DNA of 64,000 bases from Kordia sp039026955 (GTDB lineage: Bacteria > Bacteroidota > Bacteroidia > Flavobacteriales > Flavobacteriaceae): assembly GCA_039026955.1 (NCBI GenBank), contig JBCCLH010000009.1:1-64000 (forward strand). The letters run 5' to 3'. Below, one piece after another: positions 17,203-26,441 of the stretch. A program made the position numbers and the translations under genes. The notes under the pieces are model-generated. The model was not told where the DNA came from, searched no databases, and worked only from the letters and a program-made list of their open reading frames with translations. Every line of letters begins with the position of its first letter. Position 1 is the stretch's first letter.

Positions 17203-19197
17203 TTGAAAATACTAGATAGATATATACTTAAGAGTTATCTCTTAACCTTGCTTACCGTGTTTGTAATATTTATGTTCATATTTATATTGCAAACCGTTTG
17301 GCTTTTTATAGGTGAGTTAGCAGGAAAAGGATTGGACGTAGGAATCATTTTAAAATTCTTACTCTACACCGCGCCAAAACTCATTCCGCTAGTATTGCCG
17401 TTAAGTATTCTAGTATCTTCTATTATGACGTTTGGTCGATTTGCAGAAAGCTACGAATTTGCCGCGATGAAATCGACAGGAATCTCGCTGCAACGCGCCA
17501 TGCGAAGTCTCATTGTGTTTATTGCACTTTTAGGTGTGGGAACGTTCTTCTTTGGAAACAACGTGATTCCTTGGTCAGAATTTAAACAATACAATCTCCG
17601 TAAAAACTTAGCAAAGAAAAAGCCTGCCTTAGCGATTGGTGAAGGTGTTTTTAATGATATTGCCAACATCAATATTAAAGTAGATAAAAAATACGGCGAC
17701 AACGATCAATTGTTGGATAAAGTCATCATTCACCAAAAGTCAAATGATAAAAAGAACCGCATCGTTATCAAGTCGAAAAATGGGGAATTAAAAAGTAGAC
17801 CCGACTCTGATATTCTGCAAATGGTGTTGTTTGATGGAAATCGCTACGAAGATGTAAAATCGACCGATCCGCGAGAACAAATGCGCCAACAGCACGCCAA
17901 AGTTTCCTTTGAAAAATACATCATGAATGTTGACTTGCGCGACATCAATAAAGTGGATTTAGACGACGAAAGCTACAGCACATACAAAATGTTTAAAGTA
18001 CGCCAATTGAATGATACCATTGCTTCGTTTGAACGCAAATACAATCAGGAAAAAGTTGGGTTTGGAAACAATATGTACAAACGTACGGGAATGGTTATCA
18101 TTGCAAAAGATTCTACCAATCGCGTACCGTTGGATTCTATTAGTAAAACAGACAATGTGTTGAATCTACTATCGCTCAAAAATCAAAAACGCGCTTTAGA
18201 CATTTCCATTACCAACATCAAAGGACGTATTACAACACTCAAAAATACTGAGAATCGCTTTAAGCGAATGGAGAAAAAAATCAATCATCAAAAAATATAT
18301 TTACACGATAAATTTGCGGTCGCCATTGCCTGTATCATACTATTCTTTGTGGGTGCGCCTTTAGGAGCCATCATTCGAAAAGGTGGTATCGGACTGCCAA
18401 TGGTTATTGCGATTTGTTTGTTCTTAGTCTATCACTTTATCGGAATTTTTGGAAAAAACAGTGCTGAAGATGGCAGTATTCCGCCGTGGCTCGGCACGTG
18501 GCTATCTACCATGATTATGTTTCCGCTGAGTATTTATTTTACCAGAAGAGCAACGTCAGATCAAGGATTGTTTAGCTTCTCCTTCAGAGAATTATTTGTA
18601 CGACTCACAGAAGATGAAAACGAAGAAACAGTGCAGGAATTAGCTGAAATCAGTGAAACAGATCGTCAAAGTACGGATAAATTAACAGCGCTAAGTGATA
18701 CACAATTGATGGATGTTGTACAAAACTATCGCGATTACAATTATAGTGACGGAGAGCGAAGTTTAGCCATCAGCATTCTAGAAGAACGCGGTATTTCCAG
18801 ACGACGCTTAAAAGTATTAGGCGTTTTTGAAAATGATAAAAATAAGAACATTGGTAAAATTTACACTTCGTATTTGAAAGCTTCCAAACTATCGTTCATT
18901 TACTATGTGCCGTTCTTACTTTCAGGACTCTCCTTGCCTATTCTAAACAACAACATCAAATTAGAAGGCTGGATGTTTTATGGTTTATTAGCAGTTGCGA
19001 TCATCTTTGGAGTGCTCTTTATCTACCGATTTGTCCGCTCTAATATCTTTTTGCGAAACATTATGGATGGTGTGGGAATGAAACCTTCCAAAAAGTCAAA
19101 TACGCAAATCATTTCGATTCTTGGTTTTATCTTCTACTTTGTAACGTTCTTTATCGTCAGAAAGCGTATCAAAAAAGCGGTAAAAGGCAAACTCTAA
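17203..19197 (+). CDS. LptF/LptG-family permease (YjgP/YjgQ) with C-terminal extension
   Basis: 664 residues from a TTG start 7 nt after lolA. LptF/G permeases form the inner-membrane part of the LPS exporter. Seen: MKILDRYILKSYLLTLLTVF (typical first helix), LPLSILVSSIMTFGRFAESYE, a periplasmic domain (about 120-350), then helices including CIILFFVGAPLGAIIRKGG. E. coli members are about 360 residues; here about 200 extra C-terminal residues follow, with a charged cytosolic stretch and two or three further helices, as I recall from other Bacteroidota. Whether it acts as LptF, LptG or both is not clear. Confidence 0.85.
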   Translation: MKILDRYILKSYLLTLLTVFVIFMFIFILQTVWLFIGELAGKGLDVGIILKFLLYTAPKLIPLVLPLSILVSSIMTFGRFAESYEFAAMKSTGISLQRAMRSLIVFIALLGVGTFFFGNNVIPWSEFKQYNLRKNLAKKKPALAIGEGVFNDIANINIKVDKKYGDNDQLLDKVIIHQKSNDKKNRIVIKSKNGELKSRPDSDILQMVLFDGNRYEDVKSTDPREQMRQQHAKVSFEKYIMNVDLRDINKVDLDDESYSTYKMFKVRQLNDTIASFERKYNQEKVGFGNNMYKRTGMVIIAKDSTNRVPLDSISKTDNVLNLLSLKNQKRALDISITNIKGRITTLKNTENRFKRMEKKINHQKIYLHDKFAVAIACIILFFVGAPLGAIIRKGGIGLPMVIAICLFLVYHFIGIFGKNSAEDGSIPPWLGTWLSTMIMFPLSIYFTRRATSDQGLFSFSFRELFVRLTEDENEETVQELAEISETDRQSTDKLTALSDTQLMDVVQNYRDYNYSDGERSLAISILEERGISRRRLKVLGVFENDKNKNIGKIYTSYLKASKLSFIYYVPFLLSGLSLPILNNNIKLEGWMFYGLLAVAIIFGVLFIYRFVRSNIFLRNIMDGVGMKPSKKSNTQIISILGFIFYFVTFFIVRKRIKKAVKGKL

Positions 19198-19254
19198 AAG
19201 TAACTTCTCTAATCTGTGTATGAAGATGTAAATCTTTAGTTGCTTGAATATACA

Positions 19255-19281
19255 TTGTTATCGATAGAATCCGTATTTTTG
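19255..19281 (+). promoter_or_regulatory. Promoter of ribB
   Basis: TTG at 19255-19257 (-33) and TATTTTTG at 19274-19281 (-7), 16 nt apart, 20 nt before the ATG. The short leader leaves no room for an FMN riboswitch. Confidence 0.6.
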
Positions 19282-19300
19282 TTCTCAAATTATACTACAC

Positions 19301-20452
19301 ATGAGTACGTCCACTACAAAAGTAAAAGCAGGCACACAATTAGACAGCATTCACGAAGCTATTGAAGATATCCGTAAAGGAAAAGTAATTATTGTAGTTG
19401 ACGATGAAAACCGTGAAAATGAAGGTGATTTTTTAGCTGCGGCTGAAATGGTTACGCCAGAAATGATCAACTTTATGGCCACTCATGGTCGTGGTTTAAT
19501 TTGTGCACCATTGACTGAAAACCGTTGTAAAGAATTGCAACTCGGCATGATGGTGAGCAACAACACTGATCCGATGGAAACGGCTTTTACCATTTCGGTC
19601 GATTTGAAAGGAAACGGCGTAACAACCGGAATCTCTGCTGCCGATCGTTCCAAAACAGTGCAAGCCTTGATTGACAAAAACACACGTCCGTTCGATTTGG
19701 CACGTCCGGGACATATTTTCCCTTTAAAAGCCAAAGAAGGTGGCGTATTGCGTAGAACAGGACATACTGAAGCAGCAATTGACTTTGCACGCTTAGCTGG
19801 ATTGAAACCTGCCGGTGTCATTGTAGAAATCATGAACGAAGACGGAACGATGGCGCGTTTGCCACAATTGCTAGAAGTTGCTAAAAATTTCGATCTAAAA
19901 ATCGTTTCTATAGAAGATTTGGTTGCCTACCGAATGGAGCATGATTCGTTGATTGAAAAGCGAGAAGACTTTACCGTACAAACCCGTTTCGGAGATTTCC
20001 GTATGCGAGCATATTTACAAACTACGAATAATCGCGTGCATATAGCGTTAACCAAAGGAAGTTGGTCTGCTGATGAACCTGTGTTGACTCGTATCAATTC
20101 TACCTTAGTAAACGATGATATTCTTGGAACACTGACCAACAATGTAGATAAAAAACTGGACGATATGTTCCGTTTGATCAATGAAGAAGGCAAAGGTGCG
20201 ATTGTCTTCATCAACCAAGATCACAGCTCTTTGAACTTACTACACCGCATCAAAGAATTGAAAGCGTTACAAAGCAATGGAGAATACAAAGCGCCAAAAA
20301 TTAAAATGGATTCCAAAGACTTCGGAATCGGAGCGCAAATTCTGCACGACATTAATATTAGTAAAATTCGTCTCGTCACCAACACACATCAGGAAAAACG
20401 TGTTGGGATGATTGGCTATGGTTTGGAGATTGTGGATTATGTTACTTATTAG
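19301..20452 (+). CDS. ribB: 3,4-dihydroxy-2-butanone-4-phosphate synthase with a decayed GTP cyclohydrolase II domain
   Basis: 383 residues in RibBA layout. The N-terminal half (about 12-215) is intact DHBP synthase, which makes the four-carbon unit of riboflavin: DDENRENEGDF, THGRGLICAPL, RPGHIFPL and RTGHTEAAIDFARLAG are present. The C-terminal half keeps the RibA fold pattern (FGDFRMRAY) but where GTP cyclohydrolase II has its zinc motif (SECLTGD, then LRCDCG) the sequence reads INSTLVNDD and LTNNVDKKL, so all three zinc cysteines are missing. RibA activity must come from another gene. Monocistronic. Confidence 0.9.
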   Translation: MSTSTTKVKAGTQLDSIHEAIEDIRKGKVIIVVDDENRENEGDFLAAAEMVTPEMINFMATHGRGLICAPLTENRCKELQLGMMVSNNTDPMETAFTISVDLKGNGVTTGISAADRSKTVQALIDKNTRPFDLARPGHIFPLKAKEGGVLRRTGHTEAAIDFARLAGLKPAGVIVEIMNEDGTMARLPQLLEVAKNFDLKIVSIEDLVAYRMEHDSLIEKREDFTVQTRFGDFRMRAYLQTTNNRVHIALTKGSWSADEPVLTRINSTLVNDDILGTLTNNVDKKLDDMFRLINEEGKGAIVFINQDHSSLNLLHRIKELKALQSNGEYKAPKIKMDSKDFGIGAQILHDINISKIRLVTNTHQEKRVGMIGYGLEIVDYVTY

Positions 20453-20943
20453 ACGCGCTTTGCTTTTAGACACGCTTCGCTTTGGTATCGGCTTCGCTTA
20501 TTAGTCACGCTTCGCTTTAGTATCGCTTACGCTCTTGGTATATTGGTATTTTAGTTGGTGAGTTTGTGAGTGTCATTTGGAGGCATTACTACATTTTCAA
20601 ATTGGTACATTGTTAGATGCGCTGCGCTTTTAGATTGTTAGAAACGCTTACATTTTAGTATCACTTTGCTCTTGGACAGTCGCTTTGCTTCTTTTTGTTA
20701 ACTTGTGGATTCGTTGATTTGTGGATTTGTCTCTTTTTCAAAGGTCATTTCGAATTTAATGATAAAGCCCGTGATTTTGATAAAAACTATGATTCGTCTT
20801 TGCGAGGAGTTTACGACGCGGCAATCCCATACTAATCATTCAAAATTATTCTATAATAAACAAACTACCTAATCAAATTGTTACTGGTAGTGTAGTTTCA
20901 AATCAATAAATACACAAATCGACAAATTAACAGTAAAAAACAA
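20453..20943. other. Repeat-filled intergenic region
   Basis: No gene seen. It holds many degenerate copies of short words (ACGCTTCGCTTTGGTATCG, TTTGTGGATT) and, near 20790-20830, one copy of a CGTCTTTGCGAGG...GCGGCAATCC repeat whose partner copies lie at 21800, 30020 and 32193-32607. Reverse-oriented relatives of the CTTCGCTTTGGTATCG words occur at 21890-22020 and 30190-30270. Confidence 0.6.
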
Positions 20944-20972
20944 AATCCAGAAAATCAAAGACCTCCTGGATT
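20944..20972 (-). terminator. Terminator of the minus-strand peptide gene
   Basis: AATCCAG and CTGGATT form a 7-bp stem; on the minus strand it is followed by TTGTTTTTT. Confidence 0.55.
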
Positions 20973-20983
20973 CTTGATTTGTA

Positions 20984-21271
20984 CTAACAACCAATCTGTG
21001 TTGTATGACAATTTGTATTCATCGTTGTTCCACAGGCTTTAGTCAAAGGAGTTGTGTCTATAGGTTTTGTAGGGCCTGTATATATACATGTGAAGTTAGG
21101 TAGTGTTTCACAAGCATTCCAAGATACACAAAAGTTGGCACCAGTGATATCACATCGAATACCTGTAGCTGGATCTGGAAGGGAAACATCTCCTCCCGAC
21201 ACTGCTTGTCCTTGAATTTTAGAAATTGCCTTTTTGTTTAATGCTAGTTTTTTTACATTGCTTTTTTTCAT
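20984..21271 (-). CDS. Cys-rich GG-leader peptide (lanthipeptide-type leader)
   Basis: 95 residues, the longest of this peptide class in the window. Leader MKKSNVKKLALNKKAISKIQ ends at SGG (residues 26-27). The core has eight Cys (CDITGANFC, NACETLPNFTC, KACGTTMNTNC, IGC) and many Thr, so both disulfides and lanthionines are possible. It ends with a Cys, as do two genes of the array at 30.4-32.1 kb. It lies alone between repeat-rich spacers, followed by its own terminator. No modification enzymes nearby. Confidence 0.65.
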   Translation of the reverse strand: MKKSNVKKLALNKKAISKIQGQAVSGGDVSLPDPATGIRCDITGANFCVSWNACETLPNFTCIYTGPTKPIDTTPLTKACGTTMNTNCHTTQIGC

Positions 21272-21485
21272 GTTTAAAGTATTTATTGGTTATACCGCAA
21301 TAGTATAAAACTTATATAAGAAAAAACATACGAATTGTGTAGTGAGTCTGTAAAGGTGTGTGGTTAGTAATATTGTTTATTTGTGGATTTGTGGATTTGT
21401 GGATTTGTTTGTTTGTGGATTCGTGGATTTGTTGAGTTGTCTTTGAAGAGAAACGTCTTTGCTAGAATTTTTATATTGAGCTTTA

Positions 21486-21731
21486 CTAGTGATGCGTTAA
21501 CTTTAGAATTTGGTATTTCCAAGCACTTCTCGATACGATTTTTCGTTCCTCAAAATCACTCGAAGTGACGTTTGGGTATTGTAATTCAATAGTTTATAGA
21601 AAATAAACTTAAAGTAGCTTCTTTTTCTATAGCTAAATTAAAATCAATTCAAATCCAAAAATAAAAAAACGTCTACATCCTTTATTAAAAGAGGGATCAC
21701 AATATTTTTTTTAGATTTAACGCATCACTAG
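21486..21731. repeat. 246-bp element bounded by 15-bp inverted repeats
   Basis: CTAGTGATGCGTTAA (21486-21500) is repeated perfectly inverted at 21717-21731. The interior holds no gene but contains a TCTCGATAC...CACTCGA segment (21528-21563) similar to a stretch inside the RND permease gene. The rest of the gap 21272-22097 consists of GTGGATTT-type tandem words and repeats of the CAAAGCGAAGCGT kind; no gene is seen in it. Confidence 0.5.
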
Positions 21732-22097
21732 CAATTGAGCTTGTTGAAATAAAAATGCATGGCAATCGCATACCTCAAATTACAAATCGTTCTACGCCAA
21801 AAGACTGCCGCGTCATGTTGTTCCTTGCAGTGACGTAATTTATTAATGTATCAATTTGAAAATGTAACAATGCTATCAAATGATAATCACAACTTACCAA
21901 CAGAAATACTAATATACCAAGAGCGTAAGCGATACTAAAGCAAAGCGTGTCCAACAGGCAAAGCCGATACCAACATACTAACAGCGAAGCGATACCAAAG
22001 CGAAGCGTACCCAAAATACAACCAAGCCCCAAGACCTAACACCTAACTAAAAACTGCCTCGCAAAACAACTCAAAACTCAATACTAACATCTCAATA

Positions 22098-22865
22098 CTA
22101 AAAACTAACAACAGTCCCATCCTCAGGAATAAACACCTTCTCAGACAATCCTTCTTTTTCCAGTCGTTCTTTCAATCCTTTTCGTGTGGTTGGACAGTGA
22201 TTGATCGCTTCTAAATGATTGGCGATGACTTTATCAGGAGCATTTCTGACAAATTTTACAATATCATCCATGCGCATCAGTAAAGGTTGGAAAAGATCAA
22301 ATTGTGCGCTTCCGGCAGCAACCACTGAAATTGCAGGTTTGTAGGTTTGTAGTACCTCATCAACAGGATCTGTGTAAATCGTATCCGAACTGATGTAGAT
22401 AGAAGGTGCATTCGATAATTCTATATAAAATCCCATCACATTTCCCATCGGTTTGGCAATAAAACCGTAGCCGTGTCTTGCTGGAATTCCTTCAATTTGT
22501 CCGCCTAAGAAGGAAACACGTTTGTTATATGAAAGTGCATTTGCAATGTGCAAACCTTTCTTTTTCAATGCTTCCTCGTCTTTGTAACTGCAAGTCACAG
22601 GAATGTTTCGTTCTTTTAAAAAGGCAATTCCCGCTTTGTCTAAATGATCGTCGTGTTGGTGCGTAATCAAACAATGCGTTACTTTTTCTAAGATCGCTTT
22701 GCTTGCTTCTGGAAAAGGTACAGTAGGATTTCTTCGCGCTTTCATTCGAATAAACACAAATGGCGGCAACGTACCTTTATCACCCAACATTGGATCGACG
22801 AGAATGACTTCTTCTTGGGTTTCCATGACAAAAGTAGCGTTTCGGATATGATGGATTTTCAACAT
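22098..22865 (-). CDS. Metallo-beta-lactamase-fold hydrolase
   Basis: 255 residues, no signal peptide. Seen: the metal motif HQHDDHLD at about 88-95, further ligand candidates H130 region (PARHGYG), D in ISSDTIY and the late His in IANHLEAINHCP. The layout resembles the UlaG/RomA-like MBL branch rather than beta-lactamases. Such enzymes hydrolyse phosphoester, lactone or amide bonds; substrate not predictable. Last gene of a probable minus-strand group with the Crp-like regulator and DegT aminotransferase, though 61 nt separate it from the regulator. Confidence 0.8.
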   Translation of the reverse strand: MLKIHHIRNATFVMETQEEVILVDPMLGDKGTLPPFVFIRMKARRNPTVPFPEASKAILEKVTHCLITHQHDDHLDKAGIAFLKERNIPVTCSYKDEEALKKKGLHIANALSYNKRVSFLGGQIEGIPARHGYGFIAKPMGNVMGFYIELSNAPSIYISSDTIYTDPVDEVLQTYKPAISVVAAGSAQFDLFQPLLMRMDDIVKFVRNAPDKVIANHLEAINHCPTTRKGLKERLEKEGLSEKVFIPEDGTVVSF

Positions 22866-22926
22866 GGTTATTTAATTTTCTTAACACAAAGAAACCACAT
22901 CCCACAAGAAATCCCATTGATTCAAA

Positions 22927-23502
22927 TCAAGAAATGCGTTTTCGAATACGGCTAAGTGTTTCAGGCGTAATGTTTAAGTAGGAAGCAATGTGATATTGCG
23001 GAATCTTTTGCAACCATGTTGGTTTGTAAATGAGCAATTCTTTGTACAAATCATCTGCAGTTTTGGTGATTCGGTTGTATTCTAAGAGTTCCCGTTGTCT
23101 GAATAGTTTCTGGAAAGCATCTTTGACAAATTCTTTCCCACAAGCATATTTTTCCAAATGCGTTCTGAATGTAGTTTTATCAATCACTAATAATTCTACT
23201 TTTGACAAACATTCTTGAAACTTTCGCGTAGGAGAATCGTTATTAAACGCCAATAAATCTGTGATGAATTGCGGTTTGGTGTAAAAGTTTATATTCGTTT
23301 CTTTTGTTGCCGTCGCATAGTATTCTCGGATGCTTCCCGAATTCAAGAAACGTAACGATTCCTCTTGTTGATTTTCTTTAAGAATGATATCACCTTTCTG
23401 ATACTGTACTACTGAAAAAGCCGCGAACAATTCTTGCAAACCTTCCTGATTCAACGGATGTTCCGTTTCAAAAAACAACGCTATTTCACGAAGTGATGAC
23501 AT
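22927..23502 (-). CDS. Crp/Fnr-family transcriptional regulator
   Basis: 191 residues. N-terminal cyclic-nucleotide-binding-like beta barrel (about 15-120; FSVVQYQKGDIILKENQQEE, LRFLNSGSIREYY) and a short C-terminal HTH (PQYHIASYLNITPETLSRIRKRI). This compact form is common in Bacteroidota. The effector is unknown; the barrel lacks an obvious complete cAMP phosphate-binding cassette. The start overlaps the end of the aminotransferase gene by 17 nt, so the two are coupled. Confidence 0.88.
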   Translation of the reverse strand: MSSLREIALFFETEHPLNQEGLQELFAAFSVVQYQKGDIILKENQQEESLRFLNSGSIREYYATATKETNINFYTKPQFITDLLAFNNDSPTRKFQECLSKVELLVIDKTTFRTHLEKYACGKEFVKDAFQKLFRQRELLEYNRITKTADDLYKELLIYKPTWLQKIPQYHIASYLNITPETLSRIRKRIS

Positions 23503-24706
23503 GTTTCTGGATTGAAATCGTCGATACTATTACTTCGCGCATTTTTGCCGCTCTGCTTCGCACCTCTTCTTCTGTCCATGACATTTTGATCAAACAAGAG
23601 ATATTTCGCGCAATATAATGATCGGATTGTTCAAAAGTCTTCGTAGCTAAATATTGCATGCCGTCGCGTACTTCTTGCGAAATTGGATACAACGATTTGA
23701 GTTCTTTTAAATGTTCCCACTTACGAATATAGTGCCAGTTATTGTCGTAATAATGAAAACATACATCAATTCCATTTTCTTTAAAACCTGCCATTACTTT
23801 TCGAGCTGTATCTAAATCTGGCAAGAAAAAGTTTAAGAAGGCACAACTCTCCACGCCGCCTTCAGGAACGGTTCTAAAAGTAACCTCTGGAATGTCTGCC
23901 AACGCTTCTCGCAATATAGTATAATGTTTCTTCTGAATTTCTAAAAATTCTGGTAAACGACGGACTTGTGCTAGTCCGACTGCGGCGTTCAATTCTGAAA
24001 TTCTAAAATTATAACCTAAAAACGGATGTGTTTCTGCACCGCGATCGCTTCCAATATGATCGTGTCCGTGATCGCTATAATGATCTGCGTTTATGGCATA
24101 GTTACTATTGTTTGTGATAATGGCGCCACCTTCTCCGCAAGTCATGGTCTTTACAAAGTCAAACGAAAAACAACCTACGTCGCCAATGGTTCCTAAGGCT
24201 TTTCCGTTATACGTTCCGCCAATGGCTTGACAGGCATCTTCTACCAAAATCAAATTGTGTTCGTCACAAATTGCTTTAATTTCGCCTAAGTTTGCCATGC
24301 TTCCACACATGTGTACAGGCATAATGGCTTTTGTTTTTGGAGTAATCGCTTTGCGAATCGCTACTGGATCTAAGGTGAGTGTATCGTCAATATCAACCAA
24401 TACTGGGATCGCGCCCAGCATCATTATCGCTTCAAAACTTGCTACAAAAGTAAACGTTGGCATGATCACCTCATCGCCTGCTCCAATTCCTGTAATGGCG
24501 AGTGCTACCGAAACAGCTGCCGTTCCACTAGATACCAATTGCGTATGTTTTACGTCAAATTGTGTTTGTAAGGCTTGTTCAAGTTCTTTCGCTTTCCAGT
24601 GTCCATTACGCATTCCGTCAAATCCGTAACGCATCAATACGCCACTTTCTAATACATCATTTACTTCTTTACGTTCGGCATCACCAAACAATTCAAATCC
24701 AGGCAT
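23486..24706 (-). CDS. DegT/DnrJ/EryC1/StrS aminotransferase
   Basis: 406 residues. PLP enzyme class that usually transaminates keto-sugars for surface glycans or antibiotics. Seen: GTAAVSVAL, PTFTFVASFEAI, VEDACQAIGGTYNGK, and the Schiff-base lysine K186 in FDFVKTMTCGEGGAI. The C-terminal third (HYYDNNWHYIRKW) deviates from sugar aminotransferases, and no other sugar-nucleotide genes lie nearby; from memory a branch of this family with such ends is found beside regulators in flavobacteria. Substrate unknown. The gene overlaps the Crp-like gene. Confidence 0.85.
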   Translation of the reverse strand: MPGFELFGDAERKEVNDVLESGVLMRYGFDGMRNGHWKAKELEQALQTQFDVKHTQLVSSGTAAVSVALAITGIGAGDEVIMPTFTFVASFEAIMMLGAIPVLVDIDDTLTLDPVAIRKAITPKTKAIMPVHMCGSMANLGEIKAICDEHNLILVEDACQAIGGTYNGKALGTIGDVGCFSFDFVKTMTCGEGGAIITNNSNYAINADHYSDHGHDHIGSDRGAETHPFLGYNFRISELNAAVGLAQVRRLPEFLEIQKKHYTILREALADIPEVTFRTVPEGGVESCAFLNFFLPDLDTARKVMAGFKENGIDVCFHYYDNNWHYIRKWEHLKELKSLYPISQEVRDGMQYLATKTFEQSDHYIARNISCLIKMSWTEEEVRSRAAKMREVIVSTISIQKHVITS

Positions 24707-25116
24707 AACAGTATGTTTTTCTTTTTTAAAAGCTTATCAATTTTAATTTTTTACTCCTCAATAAACTCTATTTTTTCATTCAAATATATGGTTTTTTATT
24801 TTCGTTTTAGCTCATGTCATCTTTATTGTATTTTTAAGGAATTCATGAATCTTCGATTTCTTTGCTCGACCAAAGAAAAGAAACAAAAGAAAAGGCGCTT
24901 TTCCAGAGGTATTTTTAATTTTTCTTTATGGGAAAAATTAAAACCGCATGAATTTTTCTAAATTTTTTCCAAGGCTTCAAAAATTTTTAACGAAAAATCC
25001 ATGATATAACGCGAAAAAGGAATTCTTTCAATTGAAAGATAATCTAAACTTAAGAAAATTCTATGTTTTCTCATTTCAATTTTAGCTATTATTATCCAAA
25101 CATTTTAACAATAAAA
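24707..25116. other. AT-rich intergenic region, no gene recognised
   Basis: About 410 nt, very AT-rich. A stretch around 24860-24960 (CTTTGCTCGACCAAAGAAAAGAAAC and following) looks like a non-coding dispersed repeat, not a gene. Confidence 0.5.
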
Positions 25117-25160
25117 AACCTCTTTTCCAACTACAAAAGTATAGAAAAGAGGTTGTTTTT
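25117..25160 (-). terminator. Terminator of the thioredoxin-like gene
   Basis: A perfect 11-bp stem AACCTCTTTTC/GAAAAGAGGTT with 16-nt loop; T-runs flank both sides, so it can serve either direction. It lies just past the stop of the minus-strand gene. Confidence 0.8.
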
Positions 25161-25172
25161 GTAGGTTTCTTT

Positions 25173-25628
25173 TTAATAGTTTTTTAAAACTTTTTCAAGA
25201 AACTTATAATGTCTCTTCGTGTTGCGCATCATATTGTACGACATAATATTGTCTAATTCCTTTCCTTTATGATTTACGGCAACTATATTTGGAAACTTGT
25301 TCTTCTTGTTGTATTTCTTCGCTAATTGCAGATTGGCGCTGCGCTGCTCTTCCGTAATAATGTCAATACGTCTTGGAAAATCCGCCATGACCAACACAAA
25401 ATTCTTTGCTTTTTCTTTGAACTTTTCCGTGTAGAAGAAATCTTCTTTCAATAATTTACATGGTGGACACCAATCGCTTCCCGTAAAGTAGATCAGAATC
25501 GGCTTCTTTTCTTTTTTGGAAATCGTTTTGGCTTCTTCAAAATCGGTCAACCAATTCAATTTGATTTCTTCTTGCGCTAATGAGGAAAATCCAATAAAAA
25601 AAACGGCTAAAAAAAGTAATTTTTTCAT
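25173..25628 (-). CDS. Secreted thioredoxin-like protein
   Basis: 151 residues. Signal peptide (MKKLLFLAVFFIGFSSLAQ) then a thioredoxin fold with WCPPCK active site (GSDWCPPCKLLKEDF) and the cis-Pro strand NKFPNIVAVNHKG. Of the thioredoxin_7/DUF255-related type, expected in the periplasm, where it would act as a disulfide reductase or isomerase. Single gene with its own promoter and terminator. Confidence 0.85.
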   Translation of the reverse strand: MKKLLFLAVFFIGFSSLAQEEIKLNWLTDFEEAKTISKKEKKPILIYFTGSDWCPPCKLLKEDFFYTEKFKEKAKNFVLVMADFPRRIDIITEEQRSANLQLAKKYNKKNKFPNIVAVNHKGKELDNIMSYNMMRNTKRHYKFLEKVLKNY

Positions 25629-25653
25629 CTGTGTTGTATGTTTCAGAGCTAAA

Positions 25654-25683
25654 CAAATATATGTGTTTCTTCCCTTAAAACAA
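25654..25683 (-). promoter_or_regulatory. Promoter of the thioredoxin-like gene
   Basis: On the minus strand: TTG at 25683-25681 (-33), 19-nt spacer, TATATTTG at 25661-25654 (-7). The best complete match to the Bacteroidota promoter consensus in the window. Confidence 0.7.
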
Positions 25684-25699
25684 GAATCCTGCCAAAATA

Positions 25700-26329
25700 T
25701 TATAGTTCTAACACACTTTCCGCAACTGTTTTACGCACTTTGTTCATGCTTGAAAACATATCGTCTTCCGCTCTGTATCCAACTGGTAATACCAATGCGG
25801 AAGAAAGTCCATGCGCTTCCAATCCTAAGATTTCATCGTATTTTTCTGGAACAAATCCTTCCATTGGACAAGCATCAATCTGTTCTGCGCCACAAACGGT
25901 CAACAAAGTTCCCATAGCGATATATGCTTGTTTCGATGCCCATGTTTTTAGTTCTTCTGAAGTTTTCTTTGAGAAAGTATCAATCATAAAATCCTTGAAA
26001 GGCGCTAAAATTTCTTCTGGTGTATTTCGAATGGCTTTTACACGATCAAAATAGGCTTCTACCGTATTTTTATCAATTGTATTTTCCACACATAATACCA
26101 ACACATGCGATGCATCGGCTACTTGGCGCTGATTCCAAGAATGTTCCACTAATTTTTCTTGCAGTTCTTTATTGTGAATCACTACCAAACGAATCGGTTG
26201 CAATCCGTACGAAGTTGCTGTAAGATTGAAGGCTTCTTTTAATATTTCTATCTGAGTGTCATCTAAAAAACGATTCGCATCAAATTTTTTGGTGGCATAT
26301 CGCCATTTTAGACTATCTATTATTTGCAT
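25700..26329 (-). CDS. NAD(P)H-dependent nitroreductase-family oxidoreductase
   Basis: 209 residues, NfsB-like FMN enzyme. Seen: N-terminal WRYATKKFD, the SYGLQPIRLVVI motif, a mid-region YIAMGTLLTVCGAEQIDACPMEGF and terminal VLPVGYRAEDD, all typical of the family. Reduces nitro groups or quinones with NAD(P)H in the cytosol; natural substrate unknown. Alone, divergent from the thioesterase. Confidence 0.9.
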   Translation of the reverse strand: MQIIDSLKWRYATKKFDANRFLDDTQIEILKEAFNLTATSYGLQPIRLVVIHNKELQEKLVEHSWNQRQVADASHVLVLCVENTIDKNTVEAYFDRVKAIRNTPEEILAPFKDFMIDTFSKKTSEELKTWASKQAYIAMGTLLTVCGAEQIDACPMEGFVPEKYDEILGLEAHGLSSALVLPVGYRAEDDMFSSMNKVRKTVAESVLEL

Positions 26330-26360
26330 ATACGTTATCTTTGAGATTTAATTTTAAGTC

Positions 26361-26369
26361 GCAAAAATA
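26361..26369 (-). promoter_or_regulatory. -7 element of the nitroreductase gene
   Basis: Minus-strand TATTTTTGC matches TAnnTTTG, 32 nt upstream of the ATG. A plus-strand TATCTTTG at 26336-26343 may be the -7 box for the divergent thioesterase (98-nt leader). Confidence 0.5.
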
Positions 26370-26441
26370 CGCAATACCTCACAAGGATATTGACACTTAA
26401 CCATAAATTAAACCAATTGCTTCATAACAAAATCTGTTACC

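Noticed and set aside
19198..19300. FMN riboswitch before ribB
   Set aside because: Only about 20 nt separate the -7 box from the start codon, and no conserved riboswitch segments are seen.
24713..24961. Plus-strand open frame rich in Phe and Lys
   Set aside because: AT-driven composition, no start context or homology recognised; non-coding.
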